The notes beneath the pieces were generated by a model. That model had not been told where the DNA came from. It searched no databases and saw only the letters and a list, made by a program, of their open reading frames with translations. Positions 1 to 9,117 of a DNA stretch of 64,000 bases are shown piece after piece (the stretch's first letter is position 1; every line of letters begins with the position of its first letter). This DNA comes from Verrucomicrobiaceae bacterium. GTDB taxonomy: Bacteria > Verrucomicrobiota > Verrucomicrobiia > Verrucomicrobiales > Verrucomicrobiaceae. The stretch covers positions 372,001 to 436,000 of the forward strand of contig JACKQF010000004.1 of the NCBI GenBank assembly GCA_024232965.1. Reading direction: 5' to 3'. A program made the translations under genes and the position numbers.

Positions 1-1013
1 TCGTCCACACGATCCCGAGCACCATAGACATACTCGCGAGCCCTCCCCGCATCAGCACCAAGAAACGCTGTGCCCTGAAACTGCGGCAACCCCTGCAGTC
101 CGCACAGACTCAACACCGTGGGAGCAAAGTCCACGAAACTCACCAATCGATCACTCACCGAACCCGCAGCGCCAGGCGCCAGATGTGCCCATTTTTTTGG
201 GAACCGAATCAGCAGGGGCACCCTCAAGCCCGAATCCTGCAGACAGCGCTTTCCACGCGGCATGCCCATGCCGTGGTCAGCATAGAAAAACACGATGGTA
301 TCCTCCGCCAAGCCATCCGATTGCAACTGGTCCAGCAACTCTCCCACCTGCGTGTCCATGCGCGTGATGCAGTCATGATAGCGAGCCCAGGCCTTGTGCG
401 ACTCAGCCGTATCGGGATAAAAAGGCGGCGGCACGATGTGGGCCGCGTCGTGCCGCTCGCCCATCGATAGCTTGGAGCCCACCTCCTTTTCAAACTCCTC
501 CTCAGACCACGCACTTGTCCGCGATTGATGAGTCGTCATGCAATTGAACACCGCAAAAAACGGCTGGCCCTTTGCACCTCCCCGCCAATGAGCAGTCTTC
601 GAACTTTCGTCCCACGCACGCCGGATGAAATCCTGCTCATCCCTCAAGTTGTAGTCCGTCTTCACATTGTTCGTGCAGTAGTAGCCCGCCTCCCGCAGCG
701 GAACCGTAAACGGCACCACATCCGCAGGCACCGGAAAAGCAGACCGCAACCGCTGCGTGCCCAACGAAGTCGCATACATCCCCGTGATCAGGCATGACCG
801 AGAAGGTGAACACACAGGGGCGGTCGAAAACGCCCGATCATATCGCACCGACTCCTTCGCAAACGCATCCAGCCTCGGCGTCAGGGCCTCCCCATCCCCG
901 TAGCAGCCCAAGTTCGGACTCATATCCTCCGTGGTTAGCCAAAGGATATTCGGACGGTCTTCCGCAAAGGCCTGCCCCCAAAAGAAAACACACAGCAGTA
1001 ACAAACGAATCAT
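1..1013 (-). CDS. Type I sulfatase, C-terminal part beyond window
   Basis: Secreted sulfatase of the alkaline-phosphatase superfamily, presumably removing sulfate esters from a polysaccharide. Translation from the ATG at 1013 gives a short hydrophobic signal peptide (about residues 1-17). PNILWLTTED follows, giving the N-terminal metal ligands, and then the formylglycine signature CSPSR at residues 68-72. The frame stays open to base 1, where REYVYGARDR is read, a segment typical of the middle of these enzymes; the stop lies outside the window. It is divergent from the next sulfatase across about 146 bases, so the two may share a promoter region. The ED in place of DD at the first metal site is shared with the sulfatase ending at 2704. 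The substrate cannot be read from the sequence. Confidence 0.88.
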   Translation of the reverse strand, partial: MIRLLLLCVFFWGQAFAEDRPNILWLTTEDMSPNLGCYGDGEALTPRLDAFAKESVRYDRAFSTAPVCSPSRSCLITGMYATSLGTQRLRSAFPVPADVVPFTVPLREAGYYCTNNVKTDYNLRDEQDFIRRAWDESSKTAHWRGGAKGQPFFAVFNCMTTHQSRTSAWSEEEFEKEVGSKLSMGERHDAAHIVPPPFYPDTAESHKAWARYHDCITRMDTQVGELLDQLQSDGLAEDTIVFFYADHGMGMPRGKRCLQDSGLRVPLLIRFPKKWAHLAPGAAGSVSDRLVSFVDFAPTVLSLCGLQGLPQFQGTAFLGADAGRAREYVYGARDRVD

Positions 1014-1159
1014 TACCCCAAGTAACGCCCCAGCTCCCAACACATTTCACCCGAAGCCCTCGGTCCAGGAATCTCCAGGCTGTCAAAACAATCCCCCCGA
1101 CATGCTCCAAACCATCCAGGGTTGCCATGCCACCACAAATCATGTTTCATAGGCTCACC

Positions 1160-2686
1160 ATGCGCATCCCAACCTTCGCACTTCTCCTTTCGGCATTCGT
1201 CATTACGCATTCGTCATTCGCCGCTCCCGCTCCGAACATCGTCGTCATCATGGCCGACGACCTTGGCTTTGGCGATGTGGGCTGCTATGGGGCCACGGCA
1301 CTGAAGACACCTAACATCGACCAATTGGCGGCAGAAGGGCAGCGCTTCACCAGCGGTTACTGCTCTGCATCCACCTGCACACCGACCCGATTCTCCTTCC
1401 TCACGGGCACTTATGCCTTCCGGCAAAAGGGCACCGGCATCGCGGCACCGACGGCCCCTGCGATCATCATGCCCGGGACAGAAACAGTGGCATCCCTGCT
1501 ACAAAAAAGCGGCTACCAGACAGCGGTCATCGGCAAGTGGCATCTCGGACTGGGCGATCCTGCACCCGATTGGAACGGCGACCTGAAGCCCGGCCCACTG
1601 GAGATCGGGTTCAATCATTGCTTTCTCCTACCCACTACAAACGACCGCGTGCCACAGGTCTTTGTGAAGGATCATCGCGTCCTGAACCTGGATCCGAAAG
1701 ATCCACTCTGGGTGGGCAACAAAGCACCCTCCGAAGACTATCCCACCGGCATCAATCATCGCGACAGCCTCAAGATGGACTGGAGCCACGGTCACAATGG
1801 CACCATTCACAACGGCATCAGCCGCATCGGCTTTTACACCGGCGGCATGGCGGCACGTTTCCGCGATGAGGACCTTGGCGATGCCTGGGTCAAGCAATCC
1901 AACGAATGGATCGAGGCCCACAAAGACGGCCCTTTCTTCCTCTTCTTTGCCTCCCACGACATCCATGTTCCTCGCATGCCACATGAGCGATTCCAGGGTG
2001 CGACGACTCTGGGCTTTCGTGGCGATTCGATAGTCGAGTTCGACTGGTGCGTCGGCGAAGTCATGAAGACACTCGACCGACTCCATTTGGCTGAAAACAC
2101 GCTGGTCGTGCTTTGCTCTGACAACGGCCCCGTACTCGACGACGGCTACAAAGACGGCGCAGTTGAAAAAATCGGCGATCATCGTCCCGCCGGCCCTTAC
2201 AGCGGCGGAAAATACAGCGTTCTCGAGGGAGGAACCCGCATCCCCTTCATCACCCGGTGGAAAGGTCGCATCCAGCCCGGCGTCTCGGACCAAGTGGTCT
2301 GCACCATCGATCTCGCGGCCAGTCTCGCCGCCCTGGCCGGAGTAAATTTGCCTGAAAATGCCTGCCGGGATAGCTTCAACGTCCTGCCTGCTCTACTTGG
2401 CGAGACCAATGCAAAGGGCCGCGATCACCTCTTGCAGCAGGACAACGGCAGCGGCAATTTTGGGCTCCGCGTTGGCGATTGGAAGTTGGTTCGCCGCAAG
2501 GTAAAGACTCAGTCTCAGGCGACTGTCACCAAGAAGAAGCACAAAGAAGCCAAGGGGCCTCACGCCCTCTACTTCCTCCCCGACGATCCAGCGGAAGAAA
2601 ATGATGTCAGCGCAGCAAACCCTGATAAAACCGCGGAATTGATCGCGAAGCTGGATGCCCTCATCAATGCAGAGGGCAGCAGATAA
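1160..2686 (+). CDS. Secreted type I sulfatase (arylsulfatase-like)
   Basis: 508-residue sulfatase. I take the ATG at 1160 because it is followed at once by a signal peptide (MRIPTFALLLSAFVITHSSF) and then PNIVVIMADDLGFGD with the metal-binding DD. The frame is open upstream to 794, but that extension is low-complexity and lies over the divergent gene's start. The signature CTPTR is at residues 73-77, followed by FLTG. KWHLG and LVVLCSDNGP (C-terminal metal ligands D, N) are present, as is the late GDWKLVR segment common to arylsulfatase A-like enzymes. A lysine-rich stretch (TKKKHKEAKG) lies near the C-terminus. It runs opposite to the surrounding sulfatases and converges on the gene ending at 2704 with 17 bases between. 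An ATG at 1142 in the same frame is a possible alternative start. Confidence 0.9.
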   Translation: MRIPTFALLLSAFVITHSSFAAPAPNIVVIMADDLGFGDVGCYGATALKTPNIDQLAAEGQRFTSGYCSASTCTPTRFSFLTGTYAFRQKGTGIAAPTAPAIIMPGTETVASLLQKSGYQTAVIGKWHLGLGDPAPDWNGDLKPGPLEIGFNHCFLLPTTNDRVPQVFVKDHRVLNLDPKDPLWVGNKAPSEDYPTGINHRDSLKMDWSHGHNGTIHNGISRIGFYTGGMAARFRDEDLGDAWVKQSNEWIEAHKDGPFFLFFASHDIHVPRMPHERFQGATTLGFRGDSIVEFDWCVGEVMKTLDRLHLAENTLVVLCSDNGPVLDDGYKDGAVEKIGDHRPAGPYSGGKYSVLEGGTRIPFITRWKGRIQPGVSDQVVCTIDLAASLAALAGVNLPENACRDSFNVLPALLGETNAKGRDHLLQQDNGSGNFGLRVGDWKLVRRKVKTQSQATVTKKKHKEAKGPHALYFLPDDPAEENDVSAANPDKTAELIAKLDALINAEGSR

Positions 2687-2703
2687 TCCAAAGAACCGCT
2701 GAG

Positions 2704-4524
2704 CTACTTCCTCTCTTCTGCGGAAAGCAAGTAGTTGGGCACACGGTCCAACGGCTCTTTAAACTTCAATCCGCGCACAACGTCCTGAGCTTGCGCAAGA
2801 GTCACGTTTCCGGCCTTCCACATGAAGTCGAGCGTGTTTGTCGCTGCGAGTGATTCATACTTGCCGCCATTCTTGACCACATCCGCCACGACCGCGAGAG
2901 CTGCCTCCTTTTCGCCAAGGAAACCCAACGCCTCCGCCGCGACGATGCGGATATCATTCCATTCATCCTTCAACAGAGCCTGCAGTTTCCCCTTCGCAGG
3001 CGCAGCCTTGTCTTGCAGGATCAGGCAACCCGTAGCACCCCAGTAGCGGATTACCGGATGTGGATCGTCAAGCGCCTTCACCAGTTCCGGCAGCGCTGTC
3101 GCATCCCGCGAGGTCGCCAGATCAGCGATATCGATGACACGTTCGATGGGATAGGCATCGCTCTGCGCGTAGTCGTAAATGGTCTTATCTCCAGCGAGCT
3201 TTTCGAACATTCCTTCGGGGATGAATCCGGTGTCCTTCACCTCCACCATGTCCGCACGAAGTTTCGCGCGCATCTCTGCAATGCGTGCCGCCTGTGCGCC
3301 ATCGCCAATCAGATTCTTGATCTCAAAGGGATCACTGGCGATTTCATACAACTCTTCGCTGGCCTTGGGCAGCCAATAAGCCGACTGCACGGGATTGCAG
3401 CGCCCAGCCTCAAATTCCGCATACCAGGACCGCATGCTCGGCTGCACCTGAAAGGGGTAACTGTAGTGCTGCCCGCAAGGTCGATGCGGAGAGTAATTCC
3501 GCACATAGCCATACTGCCGATCCCGCACCGAACGCGATGTGTCATAGCGCTCATCCATGCGTCCACGGAAGAGAAAGACATGGTCGCGCGGTGCCACTTT
3601 CTGCTCCCCCAGAAACGGCTTGCCCTGATAATAATCGGGAATCTTCACCCCGCAGAGACTGAACACGGTGGCAGGAAAATCGACAAAGCAGACCGGATCA
3701 TCCACCCACTCGCCCGGCTTGGCGGGCGCCAGGTTCTCCCACTTTTTCGGGATGCGCACGATGAAGGGCACCAGCGTGCCTGAGTCGTGGATATTCCGCT
3801 TCCCGCGCGGTAGCGCACCGCCATGATCGCCGTAATAAAAGACGATGGTATCTTCTGCGAGTCCTTCTTTTTCCAACTCATCAAGGATATCCCCCACCTG
3901 TTGATCCATCACGGTCATCTGGTCGTAGTAGTTGGCCCAATCGGTACGGATTTCTGGGGTGTCTGGGTGATAAGGCGGCAGCGGCATTTTTTCCGGCGGA
4001 ATGCGGAAGGTGGTCTTACCCTTCTTCGGCGCGACCTGGCTTTCGTGGCTGCTCACGAAGTTAAAGACCGCAAAGAACGGCTGCCCTGGTGCGCGATTCT
4101 TGAAGTGCGCCTTCTTGCTGGTGTCGTCCCAGATCTTCCGCTTGTTGGCGATATTGTAGTCGGTCTTGGAATTGTTCGTGCAGTAGTAGCCAGCCGCTCT
4201 GAGCACCTCTGGATACTGCTGAAACTGCTCCGGAATCAGCACGCTGCTGCGATGGTGTTGCACGCCGAGAGCACAGCCATTCATGCCGGTGATCAGAGTC
4301 GTGCGTGCGGCGGAGCAAACAGGCGAAGTGGCGAAGGCATTGCGATACCGCAAGCCTCCGGCCGCCAACTTGTCCAGATTCGGCGTCACCGCCAGTTTAT
4401 CACCATAGCAGCCGAGATAGGGGCTGTTGTCCTCGCTGGTGATCCAGAGAATATTCGGCTGAGCCGCAAAAGACGAGTGGCCAATGGCCAAAGCCGAAAG
4501 CGTGAGCAGTAGCAGGTTTTTCAT
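2704..4524 (-). CDS. Type I sulfatase with C-terminal HEAT-like repeats
   Basis: 606-residue secreted protein, first MKNLLLLTLSALAIGHSSFA as signal peptide and then PNILWITSEDNSPYLGCYG. The active-site signature is CSAAR at residues 70-74, the less common C-x-A-x-R form of the (C/S)-x-(P/A)-x-R consensus. IVFYYGDHGG supplies the distal metal ligands. Past the sulfatase body (about residue 460 onward) there are alpha-helical repeats with HEAT/PBS-like character, for example HPVIRYWGATGCL and DIRIVAAEALGFLGE. This makes the protein longer than a minimal sulfatase. It is the promoter-distal member of a leftward run of five sulfatases with short gaps (26 bases to the next). The repeats probably mediate protein or ligand contacts, but that is inference. 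Confidence 0.9.
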   Translation of the reverse strand: MKNLLLLTLSALAIGHSSFAAQPNILWITSEDNSPYLGCYGDKLAVTPNLDKLAAGGLRYRNAFATSPVCSAARTTLITGMNGCALGVQHHRSSVLIPEQFQQYPEVLRAAGYYCTNNSKTDYNIANKRKIWDDTSKKAHFKNRAPGQPFFAVFNFVSSHESQVAPKKGKTTFRIPPEKMPLPPYHPDTPEIRTDWANYYDQMTVMDQQVGDILDELEKEGLAEDTIVFYYGDHGGALPRGKRNIHDSGTLVPFIVRIPKKWENLAPAKPGEWVDDPVCFVDFPATVFSLCGVKIPDYYQGKPFLGEQKVAPRDHVFLFRGRMDERYDTSRSVRDRQYGYVRNYSPHRPCGQHYSYPFQVQPSMRSWYAEFEAGRCNPVQSAYWLPKASEELYEIASDPFEIKNLIGDGAQAARIAEMRAKLRADMVEVKDTGFIPEGMFEKLAGDKTIYDYAQSDAYPIERVIDIADLATSRDATALPELVKALDDPHPVIRYWGATGCLILQDKAAPAKGKLQALLKDEWNDIRIVAAEALGFLGEKEAALAVVADVVKNGGKYESLAATNTLDFMWKAGNVTLAQAQDVVRGLKFKEPLDRVPNYLLSAEERK

Positions 4525-4550
4525 TGAGCGATTGTTGGTGTAAAGTTTGG

Positions 4551-6116
4551 TCAGTTTGCAGCAGTCGGTTCTGGCTTTTTCTTGCCTTTCTTTTCTTTAG
4601 CCTTCTTCTGACGAGGAGCGGCCTCGGTGGGAGGAGTGAGCCCGTCGCTGGGCTGGCTCCACAAGCGATACGGATCATCAAGGCGACGCATCTCCGCGAG
4701 CAGCAGCGCCTCCATCTCTGCGAGCTTGTCCGCATATTTAGGATCGGCTGCGAGGTTGACTTGATTCGGCTCCGGTGTCACTCCCGTTAGCGCAATGACA
4801 CTGGTGTCGTGATGTTGAGTGAGGAACTCATTTGGATTTTCCGCGAGATTGAAGAGCTGTTTTTCGCGCACGGCACCGTCCATCACATCGTATTCGATGA
4901 GCTTCCAATCGCCCTTCTTCACACTGCGCATGCCTGGCTTTGTGCCGCCGCAATAGCTGCCATACATGACATCGCGCACGGCGTCCTTTTTCCCCTCAAG
5001 CACGGGCTTGAAGCTGAGTCCCTCATTGCTGTCTGGAGCAGGGATACCCGCCAGGTCACAGATCGTTGCCAGCGTATCCAGCAGGTAGATATTGCCAGGG
5101 GCACGCGAACCCGGCTTGATGCCGGGGCCTTTGATGACAAAGGGAACTCGCCAGGTGTGCTCATAGAGATTTTGTTTCCCCTGCAGGCCATGGCGGCCAA
5201 TGGCGATTCCGTGATCTGCGGTGTAAAAGATGTAGGTATTGTCAAGCTCGCCCATCGCTTCGAGACGCTCCAGCACTCGCCCGATCTGGATGTCGATGTT
5301 CTCGCTGCACGCATCGTAGCGGCCGATTTCGTTGCGGATGGTTTGCGGATCGCGCTTTTCCCACACGCCGCTCACAGCGACTTCATCGCGCAGGCCGGGA
5401 TGACCATGGGGGAAGGGATGCGCGGGCAGGTAGTTCGGAGGCAAGAGCGGCAACTTCGCATTCAACGGCGGCAGCGTGTTTCTATCCGTGTGGTTTTCCG
5501 CTCCATATTTAGCCAACAATTCCGGCTTTCCATCGCGCGTGTCGTGCGGATGCGAGAATCCGTAGTAAATCAGGAAGGGCTTGGTGTCCTTCGTCGCCTC
5601 ACGATCATTGAGGTAGTTCAGCACTTGCTCCGCATGCCAGGCGCTGCCGGTTTCATCGGTATCGCCGCGCTTACTGGAATCGTGGCGGACTGTGAACTGC
5701 TTGTTCGCACCCTCGTAGCTATTGCCTTGCTTACAGGTGCGCATGGTGGCGTAGCCTGCACGATTGAAGACGGCGGCCATCGTGCTTTGCTCCAGATTGG
5801 GAGGGCAGTGATCCTTGGCACCAGGACCAATCGGCAAATGCCAGAGTGTGCGACCGCTCATGATCATGTGACGCGATGGCGTGCAAACACCACCGACAAA
5901 GGCCCCCATATGATAAGCACCATCGAGCACCATTCCCTCCGCAGCGAGCTTGTCGATGACGGGCGTTTGCAGCGAGGCTTTGGGGTTGTAGAAGTCAAAG
6001 TCCATCGGCGATTGGTCATCCGAGATGATGAACAAGATGTTTGGCCGACGTTGCTCCGCACCATATGCGGAATGCGAAATGAGGAGTGCCGCGAGGGCGA
6101 GCTGGATGAGTCTCAT
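4551..6116 (-). CDS. Type I sulfatase with Lys-rich tail
   Basis: 521-residue secreted sulfatase. The ATG at 6116 was chosen because MRLIQLALAALLISHSAYGA is a clear signal peptide. The in-frame upstream extension is an Arg-rich stretch overlapping the neighbouring gene. RPNILFIISDDQSPMDFDFY carries the metal-binding DD, and CTPSR is at residues 78-82. IFYTADHGIAIGRHGLQGK contains the distal D-H and a lysine after it. The C-terminus ends in a basic tail (KKAKEKKGKKKPEPTAAN). The gap to the upstream sulfatase stop is only 10 bases, so the two are very likely cotranscribed. The substrate is unknown. Confidence 0.9.
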   Translation of the reverse strand: MRLIQLALAALLISHSAYGAEQRRPNILFIISDDQSPMDFDFYNPKASLQTPVIDKLAAEGMVLDGAYHMGAFVGGVCTPSRHMIMSGRTLWHLPIGPGAKDHCPPNLEQSTMAAVFNRAGYATMRTCKQGNSYEGANKQFTVRHDSSKRGDTDETGSAWHAEQVLNYLNDREATKDTKPFLIYYGFSHPHDTRDGKPELLAKYGAENHTDRNTLPPLNAKLPLLPPNYLPAHPFPHGHPGLRDEVAVSGVWEKRDPQTIRNEIGRYDACSENIDIQIGRVLERLEAMGELDNTYIFYTADHGIAIGRHGLQGKQNLYEHTWRVPFVIKGPGIKPGSRAPGNIYLLDTLATICDLAGIPAPDSNEGLSFKPVLEGKKDAVRDVMYGSYCGGTKPGMRSVKKGDWKLIEYDVMDGAVREKQLFNLAENPNEFLTQHHDTSVIALTGVTPEPNQVNLAADPKYADKLAEMEALLLAEMRRLDDPYRLWSQPSDGLTPPTEAAPRQKKAKEKKGKKKPEPTAAN

Positions 6117-6126
6117 TGGGATCGGT

Positions 6127-7593
6127 CTATTTCTTTGCTTTCGCCTTCTTCTTGGCGCTCTTCTTCTTGGTATCCGTCTTTTGTTTGCCGCGTTGGTCGA
6201 GGGGCAAAAGCGCGCCGCCTCGAGCATTCATCTCTGCATCACACAGCGCCCGCATTTTGGCGAGAGCCTCAGCATGATCCGGATCCGAGGCGAAGTTCTT
6301 GAGCTGATCGCGGTCCTTTTCCAAGTCATGCAGGAACTCGTATGGCGGCTTCTGATCGAAGTAGCGCGCGTAGACATAGCGCTCGTCGCGAATCCCTTCC
6401 CAAGTCAACGTCGGGGCCAGATCAAGATGCTCGCAGAAGAAGAACTTCCGCCAATCCGTCACTGTCTTGTTTTGCACAAACGGAACGAGGCTGCGACCTT
6501 CATACGCTGCCGGTTTCGTAACCCCCGCAAAGTCCAAGATCGTTGGTGCAAGATCCACATTCAGCACCAACTCTTCATTCACACGGCCACGATCTGCCTG
6601 CGGGACACGCGGATCATAGATCACCATCGGCACGCGGAGCGATTCCTCATAGTGCGACCACTTTCCTTGGAAGCCACGATCTCCGAGGTAATATCCGTTG
6701 TCTCCGGAATAAATAATGATCGTATTCTCCGCCAGTCCCGCAGCCTCCAGCGCCGCAAGCACTCGCGAGATCCCTTTATCAATGCCGCTGATCATCCGGT
6801 AGTAGGCCCGCACGTTGGTCTCAAACTTCTCCGGTGTGTCATATCCCCAAAACCAGCGCTGCCGATTGATGGAGTCTTTGAGGAATTGAGGATGCGCTTC
6901 AAAGATGGAGGGATCCCCGAGTCTCGCTGGAGGGATGGAGCGATCTTCATACATGCCGTCAGTAGAGGATGGCCATGGGTAGAGACCGATGCCCGGACGG
7001 TGGTCACTGTCTTCAGCATGAGCCGCGTTGAAGCACAAGTTTAGGGCAAACGGTTTGCCTTGAGGCTGCGACTTGATGAAATCGATCCCGCGATCACACA
7101 CGATGTCAGTTTCGTGTCGCTTACTGCCGTCCGGCAATGTCTTGATGTAGGGATTACGGCCGATGGCCTCGTATTCATCGTACTGTTCCTCAGGCTTGAA
7201 CCCCGCCGGTGCCTTCATGTGCCACTTGCCAAAGTGCCCGGTGCGGTATCCGGCGTCACGCAAGACAACAGGAAACATCGTCGTCAAAGCTTCAGGCTTC
7301 ACAGTCGGGATCGCATCACGTTGTGCATGAGACCGCGCCCATTGCCCGGTCAACAGCACTGCACGACTGACCCAACACACCGCCGTCGTTACATGCGCAT
7401 TGCTAAAACGAACGCCCTGCTCCGCCAGGTGATCAATCGTCGGAGTCTGCACGATGGGATGACCTGCGCAACTAAGCGTGTCGTAGCGCTGATCGTCGGC
7501 AAAGAAGAACAGGATATTCGGTTGCGCAGCCGCAGCGATGCTCTGCAGGCCAGCAAAGAGGAGGGAGAGGGGAAAGATGAACTTCATGGCCAT
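6127..7593 (-). CDS. Sulfatase-family protein with atypical CWVSR signature
   Basis: 488-residue secreted protein with signal peptide (KFIFPLSLLFAGLQSIAAAA), then PNILFFFADDQRYDTLSCAG with the metal DD. The formylglycine motif region reads CWVSRAVLLTGQ at residues 73-84, so the third position is Val rather than Pro or Ala. IIIYSGDNGYYLGDRGFQGK gives the distal metal ligands, and FGKWHMK is conserved. The fold and other ligands look complete, so it is probably an enzyme whose cysteine may or may not be processed by the usual FGE. The tail (TDTKKKSAKKKAKAKK) is strongly basic. Start ATGs at 7593 and 7587 are both possible. The start lies 3 bases after the stop of the upstream sulfatase, suggesting translational coupling. 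Confidence 0.9.
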   Translation of the reverse strand: MAMKFIFPLSLLFAGLQSIAAAAQPNILFFFADDQRYDTLSCAGHPIVQTPTIDHLAEQGVRFSNAHVTTAVCWVSRAVLLTGQWARSHAQRDAIPTVKPEALTTMFPVVLRDAGYRTGHFGKWHMKAPAGFKPEEQYDEYEAIGRNPYIKTLPDGSKRHETDIVCDRGIDFIKSQPQGKPFALNLCFNAAHAEDSDHRPGIGLYPWPSSTDGMYEDRSIPPARLGDPSIFEAHPQFLKDSINRQRWFWGYDTPEKFETNVRAYYRMISGIDKGISRVLAALEAAGLAENTIIIYSGDNGYYLGDRGFQGKWSHYEESLRVPMVIYDPRVPQADRGRVNEELVLNVDLAPTILDFAGVTKPAAYEGRSLVPFVQNKTVTDWRKFFFCEHLDLAPTLTWEGIRDERYVYARYFDQKPPYEFLHDLEKDRDQLKNFASDPDHAEALAKMRALCDAEMNARGGALLPLDQRGKQKTDTKKKSAKKKAKAKK

Positions 7594-7596
7594 GGA

Positions 7597-9042
7597 TCAC
7601 TTTTTCTTTTTGGCGCCTTTTTTCGGGCCGCCTTTGGGAGTTCCCTTGATGGCGGACTCGTATTCCCAGCGCTTGGACCACTCCTCAAGAAATGGCTTGT
7701 ACTGCGGTGCATCGGTCCACGCAATGGATTCAGGATCAGCTGGCGAGACCTTGCCCTCGGGGTAATCCTTGCCTGCAAAGCTTGCATCCACGGTCACATT
7801 CCACGCCAGCAAATCCGCCTTCATCTTTTCAAAGACGTCTGGCTTCTCCGCACTGATGTCCTGGGTTTCATTGGGATCTGCAACCAGATCGTAAAGTTCA
7901 AACGGCCCCATCCCGATGTTCTCCGTCAAGATCTTGTAGCGCTGCCCCGTGAGCGCTGCCTTAGTTCCAAACCGAAACGGGATCGCTTTCTGCCGTTCGC
8001 CGATCTCGCCCGCCAGCAGAGGCTTCAGGCTCATGCCATCCAGAGGCTTTAGCAAAACATCCTCAGGCAGACCCAACACATCCACCACCGTCGGGAAAAG
8101 GTCCATCGTGCAAACCGGGAATTCTGACACACGAGGCTTCACCACGCCCGGCCACTCGATGATGCCCGGCACCCGCAACCCGCCCTCAAACACACTGCCC
8201 TTGAACCCACGCAGTCCGCCCACAGTCTCCGGCGTGATGCCGGGCAGGCCGCCATTGTCGCTGTTAAACACCAGCAGCGTCTTTTCCGCGATACCAAAAT
8301 CACGCAGCTTCTGACGCAGCTTTCCGAGACTGCGATCCAGCGCCACAAGCTCGCCATAGTGATCCTGGGAGGACTTGTCCAACGCGCCAAACTCCGCCTT
8401 GTCCGCCTCCAATGCTTTGAACGGCGCGTGAGGTGTGCCATACCAGATCACCGTGAAGAGCGGCTCCGCATCGGCATGGTGTTTTTCGATGAACTTCAGC
8501 GCCTCATCCACCACGACATCGGAGGAGTCTCCCTTGAAATCGATGAACTCGCCCTTGTGCGACATCAGCGGGTTTTGATCATAGAAGTTGGTCACGGACA
8601 CCCACTGATCAAAACCAAAAGCCCCTGGACTGCGAGGATCATCCTTCAGGATCGGCGCGCCGGGTCCCTTGAAACCATCGAGGTGCCACTTGCCAAAATG
8701 CCCCGTGACATAGCCCGCACCTTTCAGAGCCTGCGAGATGGTCTTTTCCTGCAAACGCAGCGCATAACCATGGCTCAATACCCCTGCCCTGTCTGGCGAT
8801 CGGCCCGTCAGCACACTAGCGCGCGTCGGCGAACACACGGGACAGCCTGCATAGAACCGCTCAAAGCGCAGCCCGTTCGCGGCCATCGCATCGATGTTCG
8901 GCGTCTTCAGCAGCGGATGTCCGCGATAACCCGTCTGCCCCCAGCCCATGTCATCGGCCATGACAAAGATGATATTCGGACGCTCCGCAGCCTGGAGCGC
9001 CCCCGCCGCTAAGAAGGTGAGGAAAAAGAGGGACTTAAACAT
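7597..9042 (-). CDS. Type I sulfatase (arylsulfatase-like) with poly-Lys end
   Basis: 481-residue secreted sulfatase. The ATG at 9042 begins MFKSLFFLTFLAAGALQAAE, a signal peptide; the longer in-frame start at 9114 has no such feature. RPNIIFVMADDMGWGQTG carries the metal DD, CSPTR is at residues 70-74, FGKWHL follows, and LLVFNSDNGGLPG carries the distal ligands. The C-terminus ends GGPKKGAKKKK. It sits in the leftward sulfatase run, between the CWVSR and CGPSR members, with 75 bases to the next upstream gene's stop. Confidence 0.9.
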   Translation of the reverse strand: MFKSLFFLTFLAAGALQAAERPNIIFVMADDMGWGQTGYRGHPLLKTPNIDAMAANGLRFERFYAGCPVCSPTRASVLTGRSPDRAGVLSHGYALRLQEKTISQALKGAGYVTGHFGKWHLDGFKGPGAPILKDDPRSPGAFGFDQWVSVTNFYDQNPLMSHKGEFIDFKGDSSDVVVDEALKFIEKHHADAEPLFTVIWYGTPHAPFKALEADKAEFGALDKSSQDHYGELVALDRSLGKLRQKLRDFGIAEKTLLVFNSDNGGLPGITPETVGGLRGFKGSVFEGGLRVPGIIEWPGVVKPRVSEFPVCTMDLFPTVVDVLGLPEDVLLKPLDGMSLKPLLAGEIGERQKAIPFRFGTKAALTGQRYKILTENIGMGPFELYDLVADPNETQDISAEKPDVFEKMKADLLAWNVTVDASFAGKDYPEGKVSPADPESIAWTDAPQYKPFLEEWSKRWEYESAIKGTPKGGPKKGAKKKK

Positions 9043-9117
9043 CGAATGGAAACGCCAAGGAAAGGCCATTGTGTCAACAAGATGACACTCCGGCGAGTTC
9101 CGAGACTCCTCCAAATA

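Noticed and set aside
794..1159. Upstream extension of the plus-strand sulfatase frame
   Set aside because: The segment overlaps the divergent sulfatase and is low-complexity. A clear signal peptide starts at 1160.
4809..6302. 497-codon open frame on the plus strand, and similar long frames at 9046-10881, 15384-16808 and 57760-59217
   Set aside because: They run antisense to well-supported genes (sulfatases, flavoprotein, glucuronidase-like), have Arg/His/Val-rich compositions typical of reversed coding sequence, and show no motifs.
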